Source: Chromatiales bacterium (GTDB lineage: Bacteria > Pseudomonadota > Gammaproteobacteria > Thiohalomonadales > Thiohalomonadaceae). Taken from it: DNA of 64,000 bases. Each line of letters opens with the position of its first letter. Within the stretch, counting starts at the first letter, position 1. Positions 45,038 through 53,997 of the stretch are shown here, piece by piece. The notes below the pieces were generated by a model. It was not told the DNA's origin and ran no database searches. It saw nothing but the letters and a program-made list of their open reading frames with translations. Position numbers and translations under genes: made by a program. Location of the stretch: the NCBI GenBank assembly GCA_003251535.1, contig QKFD01000108.1, positions 109,907-173,906 on the forward strand. The letters are read 5' to 3'.

Positions 45038-46295
45038 ATATCGCCTGCGCCAACGGGTCGCGGTGGGCTTTGCCATCCTCGGCTCGACCTTGGCGGTCGG
45101 TTTTGGCGCCCTGGTCTACTTCACCTCGCAAGGGCTCGACGCCCGCCTCATCGACGACGCCCTCTCCGCCGAAGTGGAGGACTACCGGGCCCGGCTCGGT
45201 CGCAATCCCCGCTCACTCCCCCCAACCACCGCCACTGTGCGCGGCTATCTGGTGCACCAAGGGGGGGCCGGCAGTGAGCTGCCGGAGCCGCTACGCAACC
45301 TGCCGCAGGGGCGTCACCAGGTGTGGGTGGATGGCACCTCGTTCCGGGTGGCGGTGGTCTCAGGGCCCGATTGGACGCTCTACATGCTCCACGACCGCTC
45401 CCAGCTGGCCAAGCGCGACCAGCGGCTCATCGTGCTGCTGCTCAGTGGGATTGCCATCACGGGACTGCTGGCCGCCGCCTGGGGTTGGTCGCTGGCTGGG
45501 CGGGTGATTGCGCCGGTGCGGGAGTTGGCGGAGCGGGTGCGGGGGCAGGAGCCGGACCAGCCGCCGGCCCCCTTTGCCGAGCAGTTTGCCCAAGATGAGG
45601 TGGGCGAGTTGGCCCACGCCTTTGAGCGCTATCTCACGCGGATGCGTGCCTTCATTGAACGGGAGCGCGCCTTCTCCGCAGACGCCAGCCACGAGCTGCG
45701 CACCCCATTGGCGGTGATCCAGGGGGCCGTGGAGGTACTGCTGGCCGATCGCCAGCTGGATGAGCGCAACCGGGTCCGTATCGAACGCATCGGCCGTGCC
45801 GCCCACGGTATGGCCGATCTCACCGCCACCCTGCTCACCCTGGCGCGGGAGCGGCCGGGGGAGGGGGCGGTGGCCGGTCCCTGCCCAGTGGCCGAGGTGG
45901 TGCAGGAGGTGGTGGAGCAGCATCAGCGGCTGCTGCGTCACAAGCCGGTTGACTACCAGCTGGTGCTACAGGGGCGGCCGGAGTTGGCAGTGGCCCGCCC
46001 CCTGCTGGCCATCGCCATCGGCAACCTGGTACGCAACGCCTTCACCTACACCGAGCGGGGCCAGGTCACCATCACCCTGACCGCCACCGACTTTAGCGTC
46101 GCCGACACCGGCCCCGGCATCCCCGCCGAGGAGCTGTGCTGCCTGTTCGAGCATAGTGCTCGGGCGCGGCGGGCGAGTCGTGGTGCCGGTATTGGGCTGC
46201 CACTGGTGAAGCGCATCGCTGACCGCCAGGGCTGGAGCATCGCGGTGACCAGTCGCACGGGCGAGGGGGCGGAGTTTCGGCTGGGATTTACCTAG
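45027..46295 (+). CDS. Two-component sensor histidine kinase
   Basis: A 422-residue inner-membrane kinase. ATG at 45027 (an ATG one codon earlier is equal) overlaps the regulator gene. Helix 1 (about 12-32), a periplasmic sensor of about 100 residues, helix 2 (about 135-155, RLIVLLLSGIAITGLLAAAW), HAMP, the dimerisation domain with phospho-acceptor His (ASHELRTPLAVIQ, about 222) and an ATPase with N-box (IGNLVRNAFTYT), G1 (VADTGPGIP) and G2 (GAGIGLPLVKRI). The stimulus is unknown. Confidence 0.94.
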   Translation: MPLKYRLRQRVAVGFAILGSTLAVGFGALVYFTSQGLDARLIDDALSAEVEDYRARLGRNPRSLPPTTATVRGYLVHQGGAGSELPEPLRNLPQGRHQVWVDGTSFRVAVVSGPDWTLYMLHDRSQLAKRDQRLIVLLLSGIAITGLLAAAWGWSLAGRVIAPVRELAERVRGQEPDQPPAPFAEQFAQDEVGELAHAFERYLTRMRAFIERERAFSADASHELRTPLAVIQGAVEVLLADRQLDERNRVRIERIGRAAHGMADLTATLLTLARERPGEGAVAGPCPVAEVVQEVVEQHQRLLRHKPVDYQLVLQGRPELAVARPLLAIAIGNLVRNAFTYTERGQVTITLTATDFSVADTGPGIPAEELCCLFEHSARARRASRGAGIGLPLVKRIADRQGWSIAVTSRTGEGAEFRLGFT

Positions 46296-46338
46296 TGAAG
46301 TGGTATAAAAGCGGGTGAATCTGCCCTTGCTAAATCAC

Positions 46339-46379
46339 CTTCACCTCCCCTTCACCTTGGCTTGACTACCGCTTCACAG
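46339..46379 (+). promoter_or_regulatory. Four 11-bp-phased direct repeats: candidate OmpR-type regulator site
   Basis: CTTCACCT at 46339 and 46350, CTTGACTA at 46361 and CTTCACAG at 46372, spaced exactly 11 bases apart. Tandem sites on one face of the helix are how OmpR/PhoB-family dimers bind. They lie between the sensor kinase stop and the small membrane protein/SulP genes. TTGACT within the third unit could be a -35 hexamer. Confidence 0.7.
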
Positions 46380-46426
46380 GTGGGGTGGTAGGGTTGCGGG
46401 CTCCGTCTACTCCGTCGGAGCGCCCC

Positions 46427-46714
46427 ATGCACAAGCCCTCACACCCTGCGCTGCCCAGCGCCTTTCGTCACCATCGTCCCATCATCACCCAGCTCATTGT
46501 GTTGCTGGTCGTGGTCGTCAGCGCCTGGTTGTTGCGCCACCACGCCCTCCCCATGGGGGCGCTGCTGCTGCTGCTGGTGGGTGGCCTAGTGTTCTCTGAT
46601 GCCATCTCCCTGCGCCTGGCCGCCCTGCGCCCGGGCCAGCCGTCACGGCCTGTCGTGCGGGATGGTGGACTCTTTCCCGCCGGGGAGAGTCGTGATCGGG
46701 ATGGTGGGAGATAA
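46427..46714 (+). CDS. Small two-helix membrane protein upstream of SulP
   Basis: A 95-residue protein with GGAG six bases before the ATG. Two hydrophobic segments (IITQLIVLLVVVVSAWLL about 18-36; MGALLLLLVGGLVFSDA about 42-58) are joined by a short basic turn (RHHALP). The C-terminus is Arg/Pro/Gly-rich and cytoplasmic. No family is recognised. The stop is three bases before the SulP start codon, so the two are translated together, and it may be a subunit or regulator of that transporter. Confidence 0.7.
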   Translation: MHKPSHPALPSAFRHHRPIITQLIVLLVVVVSAWLLRHHALPMGALLLLLVGGLVFSDAISLRLAALRPGQPSRPVVRDGGLFPAGESRDRDGGR

Positions 46715-46717
46715 GTG

Positions 46718-48544
46718 ATGTCGGGAACCCCATCTGTCGCCGATAGCAACACGATCAAGGTTGGTAACGCCGGCCTCTCTTGTCCCCTCTGGCTCGCTTG
46801 GCTATTTCCATTTACCCGCTGGTTACACCGGGTTGATCGCCACACCCTACGCGCCGACTTCGTGGCCGGCCTCACCGGCGCCATTGTTGTGCTGCCGCAG
46901 GGCGTCGCCTTCGCCACCATCGCCGGGATGCCGCCGGAGTATGGGCTCTACGCCGGTATCGTGCCGGCCATTATCGCCGCCCTCTGGGGCTCATCTTGGC
47001 ACCTGGTTTCAGGGCCAACGACCGCCGCCTCCATCGTCCTCTTCTCCAGTCTGAGCGCCCTGGCCGAGCCGGGCAGCGCCGACTATGTGCGCTACGCCCT
47101 CACTCTGACCTTTATGGTGGGGGTGCTGGAGTTTGTCATGGGGGTGGCGCGCCTGGGGACACTGGTCAACTTCATCTCCCACTCGGTGGTGGTGGGTTTC
47201 ACCTCCGGTGCCGCCATCCTCATCGCCACCAAGCAGGTGAAGCACTTCTTTGGCCTCAGTATGCCGCGTGGTCTCGATTTCCATGAGACCTACGCCTACC
47301 TGTTCGAGCACCTGGGCGAGACCAATCTCTACGTCCTCACTGTGGGGGTGGTTACACTGGCCGTCGGCCTGCTGGTTAAGCAGTTTGTCCCCAAGGTGCC
47401 CTACATGATCGCCGGTATGGTGGCTGGGGCCTTTGCGGGGGTTGGGCTGGATAGCTGGGCGGGCGCCGGTCAGACCGGCATCGCTACGGTAGGCGCGCTG
47501 CCCTCGTCGCTGCCGCCCCTCTCCGCTCCCGACCTGCGCCTGGAGACCTTGAAGGAGTTGGCACCCGCTGCCCTGGCCGCTGGCCTGTTGGCACTCACCG
47601 AGGCGGTCTCTATCGCCCGCTCGCTGGCGGCCCGCACCCACCAGCGCATCAATGGTAACCAGGAGTTTATCGGTCAGGGGCTCTCCAACCTGGCCGGCAG
47701 CTTCTTCTCTGGCTACGTCGCCACCGGCTCTTTCAACCGCAGTGGTCTCAACTTCCAGGCCGGTGCCCGCACCCCGTTTGCGGCGGTGTTTGCCGGCGGT
47801 CTGCTGGCGGTGATCATCCTGTTGGTGGCGCCGCTTGCGGCCTATCTGCCCAACGCCGCCATGGCCGGGATCCTGTTCCTGGTGGCCTGGGGTCTGATCG
47901 ACTTCCACCACATCCACCAGATCATCCGCACCAGCCGGCAGGAGACGGTGGTGTTGGCGGTGACCTTCTTTGCCACCCTCTTCCTGGAGCTGGAGTTTGC
48001 CATCCTCTCCGGTGTGCTGCTGTCGCTGGCCCTGCACATCGACCGTACCGCACGGCCCAAGCTGCTGGTGCGGGTGCCCAACCCGGATAGCCCCAAGCGC
48101 GACTTCATCACCGATTCGCGCCTGCCGGAGTGCCCGCAGCTGAAGCTGGTGCGGCTGGATGGTTCGCTCTTCTTTGGTGCCGTGAGCAATGTCGCCGATG
48201 CCCTGGCCCGCTTTGATGAGCAGAATCCCGGGCAGCGCCATCTGGCCATCTCCGCCACTGGCATCAACCACGTCGATGTGGCGGGTGCCGAGCTGCTGGA
48301 GAAGGAGGCGGTGCGGCGTCACGCCATCGGTGGCGGGCTCTACTTCATCCGCATGAAGCAGTCGGTGCGAGAGGTGCTGGAGCGGGGTGGATTTATCGAC
48401 CACATCGGTAAAGAGAACCTCTTTGATGGCAAGACGGCCGCCATCAGCGCCATCACCAGCAAGTTAGACCCCGAGGTGTGTCGCTCCTGTACCCGGCGCA
48501 TCTTCCGCGAATGCGCCTCCCTCCCGGGGGCGGAGCAGGCCTGA
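46718..48544 (+). CDS. SulP-family anion transporter with STAS domain
   Basis: A 608-residue transporter. A GTG directly before the ATG is an alternative start; GGGAG is well placed. The SulP core (about 25-420) has the conserved GLTGAIVVLPQGVAFATIAG (helix 1 region), LSNLAGSFFSGYVATGSFNRSGLN and a 12-14 helix layout. The cytoplasmic STAS domain (about 475-580) holds ISATGINHVDVAGAELL. The tail ends with a Cys cluster (CRSCTRRIFREC). SulP proteins move sulfate, bicarbonate or dicarboxylates with sodium or protons; the substrate is not decidable here. Confidence 0.94.
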   Translation: MSGTPSVADSNTIKVGNAGLSCPLWLAWLFPFTRWLHRVDRHTLRADFVAGLTGAIVVLPQGVAFATIAGMPPEYGLYAGIVPAIIAALWGSSWHLVSGPTTAASIVLFSSLSALAEPGSADYVRYALTLTFMVGVLEFVMGVARLGTLVNFISHSVVVGFTSGAAILIATKQVKHFFGLSMPRGLDFHETYAYLFEHLGETNLYVLTVGVVTLAVGLLVKQFVPKVPYMIAGMVAGAFAGVGLDSWAGAGQTGIATVGALPSSLPPLSAPDLRLETLKELAPAALAAGLLALTEAVSIARSLAARTHQRINGNQEFIGQGLSNLAGSFFSGYVATGSFNRSGLNFQAGARTPFAAVFAGGLLAVIILLVAPLAAYLPNAAMAGILFLVAWGLIDFHHIHQIIRTSRQETVVLAVTFFATLFLELEFAILSGVLLSLALHIDRTARPKLLVRVPNPDSPKRDFITDSRLPECPQLKLVRLDGSLFFGAVSNVADALARFDEQNPGQRHLAISATGINHVDVAGAELLEKEAVRRHAIGGGLYFIRMKQSVREVLERGGFIDHIGKENLFDGKTAAISAITSKLDPEVCRSCTRRIFRECASLPGAEQA

Positions 48545-48554
48545 TCCCTCTCCC

Positions 48555-48579
48555 CTAGCGGCCCCATTGGGGCCGCTAG
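48555..48579 (+). terminator. Hairpin terminator after SulP gene
   Basis: CTAGCGGCCCC (48555-48565), loop ATT, GGGGCCGCTAG (48569-48579): a perfect 11-bp stem 11 bases after the stop, followed by C-rich rather than T-rich sequence. Confidence 0.65.
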
Positions 48580-48709
48580 CCCCCCTGGGCCGGGATTCAA
48601 CCCCACGTCACGGCTCCCTTTTCCGTCGCCCCACGGTAAACTCCTCCCTCTTCGCGCCCCACCATGGTGCGCGGCTCCATCACCTAAACGACAGGGGTAG
48701 GTCAACGGT

Positions 48710-49642
48710 ATGACGGCGCTCATCTGCGGGTCGATCGCGTATGACACCATCATGGTGTTCCACGATCGCTTCAAAAATCACATCCTTCCCGACAAGGTTC
48801 ACATGCTGAACATCTCCTTCCTGGTGCCGGATATGCGGCGGGAGTTCGGTGGCTGTGCCGGCAACATCGCCTACAACCTCAAGCTGCTAGGGGGCGACCC
48901 GCGGCCCATGGCAACCGTTGGGCGCGACTTTGACGACTACGCCAACTGGATGGAGAAGCAGGGGATCGATACCCGCTTTATCCGTACCTTCGATAACACC
49001 TACACCGCCCAGGCGTTCATCACCACCGACGCCGACGACAACCAGATCACCGCCTTCCACCCCGGAGCCATGAGCCTGGCCCACGAGAACAAGGTGCCCG
49101 AGGCGGAGGGGATCACCATCGGTATCGTCGCCCCCGATGGGCGCGACGGCATGGTGGAGCACGCCGAGCAGTTCGCCGAGAGTCGGATCCCCTTTATCTT
49201 CGACCCCGGTCAGGGGTTGCCGATGTTTGATAAGCGCGATCTGCTGCGCTTTTTGGAGCAGGCCACCTGGGTCGCCGTGAACGACTACGAGGCGGAGCTG
49301 CTGGCCGAGCGGACCGGGAAGACGCCCCATGAGATCGCCGAGCTGGTGAGCGCCTATATCGTTACCCGTGGCGCCAAGGGGGCGAGTATCTACACCGCGG
49401 AGCACCGTCTTGACATCGATCCGGTGCCGGCGCGCGAGGTGCGCGACCCCACCGGTTGTGGTGACGCCTTCCGTGCCGGTCTGCTGTTTGGCCTGATGAA
49501 CGATATGGAGCTGGCCACCGTCGGCCGTATCGCCTCGCTGATGGGTTCCATCAAGGTGGAGCACCACGGCACCCAGAATCACCGCTTCTCCATGGATGAG
49601 TTCCGCAGCCGCTTCCACCAGGCCTACGGTTACCACTTCTAA
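48710..49642 (+). CDS. PfkB-family kinase (adenosine kinase-like)
   Basis: A 310-residue ribokinase-fold protein. The first PfkB signature is FGGCAGNIAYNLKLLGGDP; the second is DPTGCGDAFRAGLLFG with the catalytic Asp. The N-terminal MTALICGSIAYDTIMVF is typical of the adenosine/carbohydrate kinase group. The substrate cannot be fixed; an adenosine- or ribose-type nucleoside kinase is likely. It is monocistronic. Confidence 0.88.
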   Translation: MTALICGSIAYDTIMVFHDRFKNHILPDKVHMLNISFLVPDMRREFGGCAGNIAYNLKLLGGDPRPMATVGRDFDDYANWMEKQGIDTRFIRTFDNTYTAQAFITTDADDNQITAFHPGAMSLAHENKVPEAEGITIGIVAPDGRDGMVEHAEQFAESRIPFIFDPGQGLPMFDKRDLLRFLEQATWVAVNDYEAELLAERTGKTPHEIAELVSAYIVTRGAKGASIYTAEHRLDIDPVPAREVRDPTGCGDAFRAGLLFGLMNDMELATVGRIASLMGSIKVEHHGTQNHRFSMDEFRSRFHQAYGYHF

Positions 49643-49807
49643 GGCCGCGCACGGCGGCCGCGCCCCTCCAGCAGGCGCCGGCCGCCGCTCCTCCGCCAGG
49701 CCAGGGCCTACGGGCCAGCAAGATGAAGGCAGCATTAAGGCAGCAGCGGGTATGGCCACCTATCCTTAGCGCCACTCCCGGAGTCTGCACAGCCGAGATC
49801 CTGCCTA

Positions 49808-51796
49808 ATGTCCCTGTTCAACCGTCTCTTCAGCCGCCTCGGACCCCTTGCGCCCCTAGGTGGCTTCTTCCTTGCCGGACTCATTATCTTTGGCCTCAGC
49901 CGCGTCACTCTGGCGGTGGTCTACTGGCCGCGCTTAGCGGGGGTAGAGCACGGTTGGTGGATCTTCCCCTTTGGGGTGCGCATGGATGTGCTGCTGATGT
50001 CGATGGTGGCGGTGATCCCGACGCTGCTACTGCTGCTATTGCCACGCCCGCTGGAGCGCTGGGGCCATCCCCTGGTGGCGTTCTGGTTCGCCGCCTGGTT
50101 GGCGCTATTCGCCTTCCTGGAGGTGGCCACCTTCGGCTTCATGGCGGAGTACGACGTGCGCCCCAACCGGCTCTTTGTTGACTTCCTCGGTTATGGGCGG
50201 GAGGTGGGTGGCCTGCTGCTGGCGCGCTATAAAACCGACCTTGCGGTCGGCTTCGGCCTCACGGCGGGCGCCTTCTGGCTCAGTTGGCGTTGGCAGCGGG
50301 CGCTGCTAAAAGGGGCTGCCCATTGGGGCTGGGGGCGGCGCCTGCTGCTGCTGCCGGTGGTGGTTGTGCTGCTGTTTGCCGGTGCCCGCTCCTCCTTTGG
50401 CCACCGTCCAGCCAACCCCAGCACAGTCGCTTTTTGTAGCGATCAGCTGGTCAATGAGCTGGGACTCAACTCCACCTACGCCCTGGCTCACGCCCTCTAC
50501 GCCCTGGGTGACGAGGCCCACAGCGCCACCGCATATGGCGCCATGGGGCGCGACGAGGCGATCGACCGTGCCCTCCGCCACAGTGGCTGGCCGCTGGCCA
50601 GCTTCCGCGATCCGGAGCACCCCACCCTGCACCACACGGTACCGGTGGTGCAGCGCCAGCGCCCCCTCAACTTGGTGATCATCCTGGAGGAGAGTCTAGG
50701 GGCGGAGTATGTGGGTAGCCTGGGGGGATTGCCGCTTACCCCAAATCTGGATCAGCTCAGTCAGGAGGGGCTCTGGTTCACCGATCTCTACGCCACCGGC
50801 ACCCGTACCGTGCGTGGCATCGAGGCGCTCATCTCTGACTTCTTTCCCACCGCTAACCGCTCGGTGGTGAAGTTGGGCCTCTCGCAGGGCAACTTCTTCA
50901 CCCTGGCGGGGCTGCTGAAACAGCACGGCTACACCACCGAATTCATCTATGGTGGTGAGAGCCACTTTGACAACATGGCCGGCTTTTTCCTCTCGAATGG
51001 CTTTGATCGGGTGGTGGATGAGCCGCAGTTCACCGATGCCAAGTTCCATGGGGTGTGGGGGGTCTCTGACGAGGACCTGATGCACCACGCCCATCAGGAG
51101 TTTCTCTCCCACGGTGACCAGCCCTTTTTCTCCCTGGTGCTCACCACCAGTAACCACACGCCGTTCGACTACCCAGACGGCCGTATCGAGCTGTATGAAC
51201 AGCCGGCCGCCACCGTCAACAACGCCATCAAATATGCCGACTACGCCATCGGCGAGCTATTTCGGCTGGCCAAAGAGGCCGACTACTATCGCAACACGGT
51301 GTTCCTAGTGGTGGCCGATCACGACACCCGGGTCTACGGCCACGAGGCATTTCCGGTGTCCAAGTTCCACATCCCGGCACTCATCATCGGGGCCGATGTG
51401 AAGCCGCAGGTCTACAGCAAGACCGCCTCCCAGCTCGATCTCGCGCCGACCCTGCTATCGCTCATGGGGATTGAGGCGGATCACCCCATGCTGGGGCGCG
51501 ATCTGCTCACGCTGCCGGAGCAGCTGCCGGGCCATGCGTTGATGCAGTTCAATGACCTCTTAGCCTTCCGTGAGGGGGAGCGGCTGGTGGTACACCGCCC
51601 CAACCTGCCGGCCGAGGGCTACTCCTACCGTGATGGTAAGCTCACCCCCGCCCCGCTGGATCCCGAGCTGGAGCGGGATGCCCTAGCCCACATCCACCTC
51701 CCTGCCATCCTCTACAGTGAGCGGCTCTATACCCCCACCAACAGCGCCACGGCCCAGGCGAAGGAGGAGGGGGTGGCCCCCCCGGGGGGAGGCTAA
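49808..51796 (+). CDS. LTA synthase/sulfatase-family membrane enzyme
   Basis: A 662-residue protein. Five membrane helices occupy about 1-200 (LGGFFLAGLIIFGLSRVTL and onwards). The periplasmic alkaline-phosphatase-superfamily domain (about 270-630) has metal and nucleophile motifs LVIILEESLGAEYVG, TGTRTVRGIEAL (catalytic Thr), FHGVWGVSDEDLM and VVADHDTR. Such proteins in Gram-negative bacteria transfer phosphoglycerol or phosphoethanolamine to glycans or lipids; the acceptor is unknown. It is the first gene of no clear operon. Confidence 0.9.
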   Translation: MSLFNRLFSRLGPLAPLGGFFLAGLIIFGLSRVTLAVVYWPRLAGVEHGWWIFPFGVRMDVLLMSMVAVIPTLLLLLLPRPLERWGHPLVAFWFAAWLALFAFLEVATFGFMAEYDVRPNRLFVDFLGYGREVGGLLLARYKTDLAVGFGLTAGAFWLSWRWQRALLKGAAHWGWGRRLLLLPVVVVLLFAGARSSFGHRPANPSTVAFCSDQLVNELGLNSTYALAHALYALGDEAHSATAYGAMGRDEAIDRALRHSGWPLASFRDPEHPTLHHTVPVVQRQRPLNLVIILEESLGAEYVGSLGGLPLTPNLDQLSQEGLWFTDLYATGTRTVRGIEALISDFFPTANRSVVKLGLSQGNFFTLAGLLKQHGYTTEFIYGGESHFDNMAGFFLSNGFDRVVDEPQFTDAKFHGVWGVSDEDLMHHAHQEFLSHGDQPFFSLVLTTSNHTPFDYPDGRIELYEQPAATVNNAIKYADYAIGELFRLAKEADYYRNTVFLVVADHDTRVYGHEAFPVSKFHIPALIIGADVKPQVYSKTASQLDLAPTLLSLMGIEADHPMLGRDLLTLPEQLPGHALMQFNDLLAFREGERLVVHRPNLPAEGYSYRDGKLTPAPLDPELERDALAHIHLPAILYSERLYTPTNSATAQAKEEGVAPPGGG

Positions 51797-51838
51797 GGGT
51801 CCGCCGCCGGAGGGGTGGGCCGCCCTGGCCCGCCCCTG

Positions 51839-52174
51839 CTACGCCTTCTTCACAAACTCGGATTTCAACTGCATGGCGCCAATGCCGTCGATCTTGCAGT
51901 CGATATCGTGATCCCCCTCCACTAGACGGATGTTCTTCACCTTGGTGCCCACCTTCACGACGGAGGAGGAGCCCTTCACCTTCAGGTCTTTGATGACCGT
52001 CACGCTGTCGCCATCGGCCAGCACATTGCCGAAGGCATCCCGCACGACTCGCTCCTGCTCTTCTGCCGCCGCCGTGGTAGACCACTCGTGGCCACACTCG
52101 GGGCAGATGTAGAGGGGGCCATCCGCGTAGGTCAGCTCAGAGCCGCACTGTGGGCAGGGAGGTAGGGTGCTCAT
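51839..52174 (-). CDS. yjdM: PhnA/YjdM zinc-ribbon protein
   Basis: A 111-residue protein with AGGAG seven bases before ATG. The N-terminal zinc ribbon is CPQCGSEL and CPECGHEW; the C-terminal domain has the family core [21 protein letters not shown]. It is the same length as E. coli YjdM (formerly PhnA), whose role in phosphonate use was withdrawn, so function is open. It is divergent from the NAD salvage operon and shares the promoter region that contains the NrtR-like palindromes. Confidence 0.95.
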   Translation of the reverse strand: MSTLPPCPQCGSELTYADGPLYICPECGHEWSTTAAAEEQERVVRDAFGNVLADGDSVTVIKDLKVKGSSSVVKVGTKVKNIRLVEGDHDIDCKIDGIGAMQLKSEFVKKA

Positions 52175-52311
52175 GGGGGTTCTCCTGTGGATAGTCGAGT
52201 CAAAACGGGGGGCATTATCGGCGATAACCACCCCGGTCGGCCCGGTTTTCTCGCGTGTCCCCCATACCTAGACCCGCGCTATCTACGATGGGAGGGGCCT
52301 CCCACCGGCGG

Positions 52312-52341
52312 TTGACAACAGTCTCACTCTGAGACTAAGGT
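52312..52341 (+). promoter_or_regulatory. Candidate promoter of the NAD-salvage/triad operon
   Basis: TTGACA (52312-52317) is a perfect -35 hexamer; TAAGGT (52336-52341), 18 bases on, is a weak -10. The first palindrome fits exactly between and over these elements, so binding there would block polymerase. Confidence 0.55.
52320..52336. promoter_or_regulatory. Probable NrtR operator, site 1
   Basis: AGTCTCACTCTGAGACT: 7-bp perfect arms around a 3-bp centre, followed by AAG. It overlaps the promoter of pncB. The length and A/T-G-T...A-C shape fit NrtR-type operators, and an NrtR-type gene ends this operon. Confidence 0.75.
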
Positions 52342-52384
52342 GTCTCCCTCGTCGGTGAGCTGAGATGGATCGCCGACACCATAT

Positions 52385-52401
52385 AGTCTCACTTTGATAC
52401 T
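52385..52401. promoter_or_regulatory. Probable NrtR operator, site 2
   Basis: AGTCTCACTTTGATACT: the same arms as site 1 with two changed bases, also followed by AAG. It ends 11 bases before the pncB ATG, so it covers the ribosome-binding region. Centres of the two sites are 65 bases apart (about six helical turns). Confidence 0.75.
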
Positions 52402-52412
52402 AAGGCGATGCC

Positions 52413-53894
52413 ATGAACCGACTACTGGCCACCGACGGTTACCACCTCACAATGGGCTATCTCATGGGGGAGCAGGGGGCGTGGGAGCGTGAGAGCCACA
52501 CCCTCTACGCCCGCACCGGCGGACCCCAGGTGGTGCCCAATCTGCGGGAGATTGTCGCCGACTATCTGGCCGATCCCCTCACCCTGGCGGAGGTGGAGGA
52601 GGCGGCCGCCTTCTGGGAGGCGCAAGGGGTGCCATTTGCCAGCGAGGCGTGGCGGCAGCTGGCCCGTCTCCCGCAACTCCCCATCACGGTGCGCGGGGTG
52701 GTAGATGGGGAGGTGGTCGGGCCGGGCGAGCCCATCGCCGTGATCGAGGCGCCGGCGCTGCTGGCAGCGGTACCGGAGCCGGTGCTGTTGGGGCGTCTCC
52801 AGAAGGCGATGCAGATCACCACCCGCTTCACCAAAGCGGCCTGCGCCGTCTCATGGGAGCGGCAGCGGCTGTTTGAGGTGGGATTGCGGGCCGCCAACTC
52901 GGTGGCCGATCACGACGAGACCGTGGCCCTGCTGGCCTCTGTGGGGCTACGGCTCACCTCCTCTGGCGAGGCGGCGCTGCGGGCGGGGATCGCCGCTGGT
53001 GGCTCCATGGGCCACCGCTACACCCAGCGCTTTGCGAATGATGAGAGCGCCTTTGCCCAGGCGCTGGAGCAGATCCTGGCCTATCGCCGTGCGCGGCCGG
53101 GCAGTGGCCGGGTGAAGCTGAGCCTGCTGTTGGATACCTGGAGCACCCTTGGGGCAGGGCTGCCGGCGGCGGTGCGTTTAATCGAGGCCCGCTTCGAGGA
53201 GATCCGCAGCCAGATTGATCTCAGTGTGCGGCTCGATTCGGGGGACCTGGAGGCCCAGCTGCGGGCGGTGATGCGCACCTTCCTCGCCGCCTTTGCCGGG
53301 CGCGGTTGGCTCCCCGGCATCATTGTCGAGTCGGGGCTGACCCCGCCGGAGCTGGCCCGCTTTGAGGCCATTGCCGCCCAAGAGCGCTATCCGCGGGAGA
53401 AGCTGATCTACGGTTTGGGTGGCTACTTGGTGGGGGGGATCAGCCGCGATTTCGTCAGTCTGGTCTATAAGGTGTCCAGTATTGACGGGGTGCCCACCAT
53501 GAAGTTTGGGGATGAGAGTGAGGGGGGCAAACAGAGCTACCCGGGCGATCTCACCCTGCTGGAGCGGGAGCGCGACGGTCTACTGGTCCGCCAGGTGGCG
53601 CTGCGAGAGGAGGTGGCAGAGCTACAGTGGCAGGGCTGGCGCGACTGCTTCATCGATATCGCCCGCGACGGCGTAGTGGTGGCCCCGGAGGTGACGGCGC
53701 AGCAGCGCATCGCCCGCATCGAACAGCGCTGGGGGGAGATCGGCCGCGGCTATCTCGGCGAGGAGCGCTACCCCGCCGGTTTCGCCCGCCGACCGCAGCT
53801 CTCGGGCGGCGTGGCGCGCCTAGTGGCGCAGCTGCGGCAACGGGCCGGTGGTCAGACAGAAGAGACAGAGGACCTCTACGCCCCTTTGGGGTGA
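52413..53894 (+). CDS. pncB: Nicotinate phosphoribosyltransferase
   Basis: A 493-residue NAPRTase, the committed step of the Preiss-Handler NAD salvage route (nicotinate + PRPP to nicotinate mononucleotide). Family motifs: TDGYHLTMGYLM at the N-terminus, GSMGHRYTQRFANDESAF, LLLDTWSTL, VRLDSGDL and MKFGDESEGGKQSYPGD. The length fits the longer NAPRTase group. It is the first gene of the operon and sits behind two NrtR-like palindromes; a hairpin (CGCCTGG 53908-53914 with CCAGGCG 53924-53930) follows the gene and may adjust downstream expression. Confidence 0.95.
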   Translation: MNRLLATDGYHLTMGYLMGEQGAWERESHTLYARTGGPQVVPNLREIVADYLADPLTLAEVEEAAAFWEAQGVPFASEAWRQLARLPQLPITVRGVVDGEVVGPGEPIAVIEAPALLAAVPEPVLLGRLQKAMQITTRFTKAACAVSWERQRLFEVGLRAANSVADHDETVALLASVGLRLTSSGEAALRAGIAAGGSMGHRYTQRFANDESAFAQALEQILAYRRARPGSGRVKLSLLLDTWSTLGAGLPAAVRLIEARFEEIRSQIDLSVRLDSGDLEAQLRAVMRTFLAAFAGRGWLPGIIVESGLTPPELARFEAIAAQERYPREKLIYGLGGYLVGGISRDFVSLVYKVSSIDGVPTMKFGDESEGGKQSYPGDLTLLERERDGLLVRQVALREEVAELQWQGWRDCFIDIARDGVVVAPEVTAQQRIARIEQRWGEIGRGYLGEERYPAGFARRPQLSGGVARLVAQLRQRAGGQTEETEDLYAPLG

Positions 53895-53997
53895 GGTAAG
53901 GGCGGGTCGCCTGGGCAAACTTGCCAGGCGCCCCGTAGGGCGCAGCTGGCGCCATGACAACCAAAGTCGCAGATTGCGACCAACCAGGAGGTGTGCC

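Noticed and set aside
47009..48403. 464-residue open frame on the minus strand
   Set aside because: It lies fully antisense to the well-supported SulP gene, shows no family motif and is His/Gln/Gly-rich as expected of a shadow frame in GC-rich DNA.
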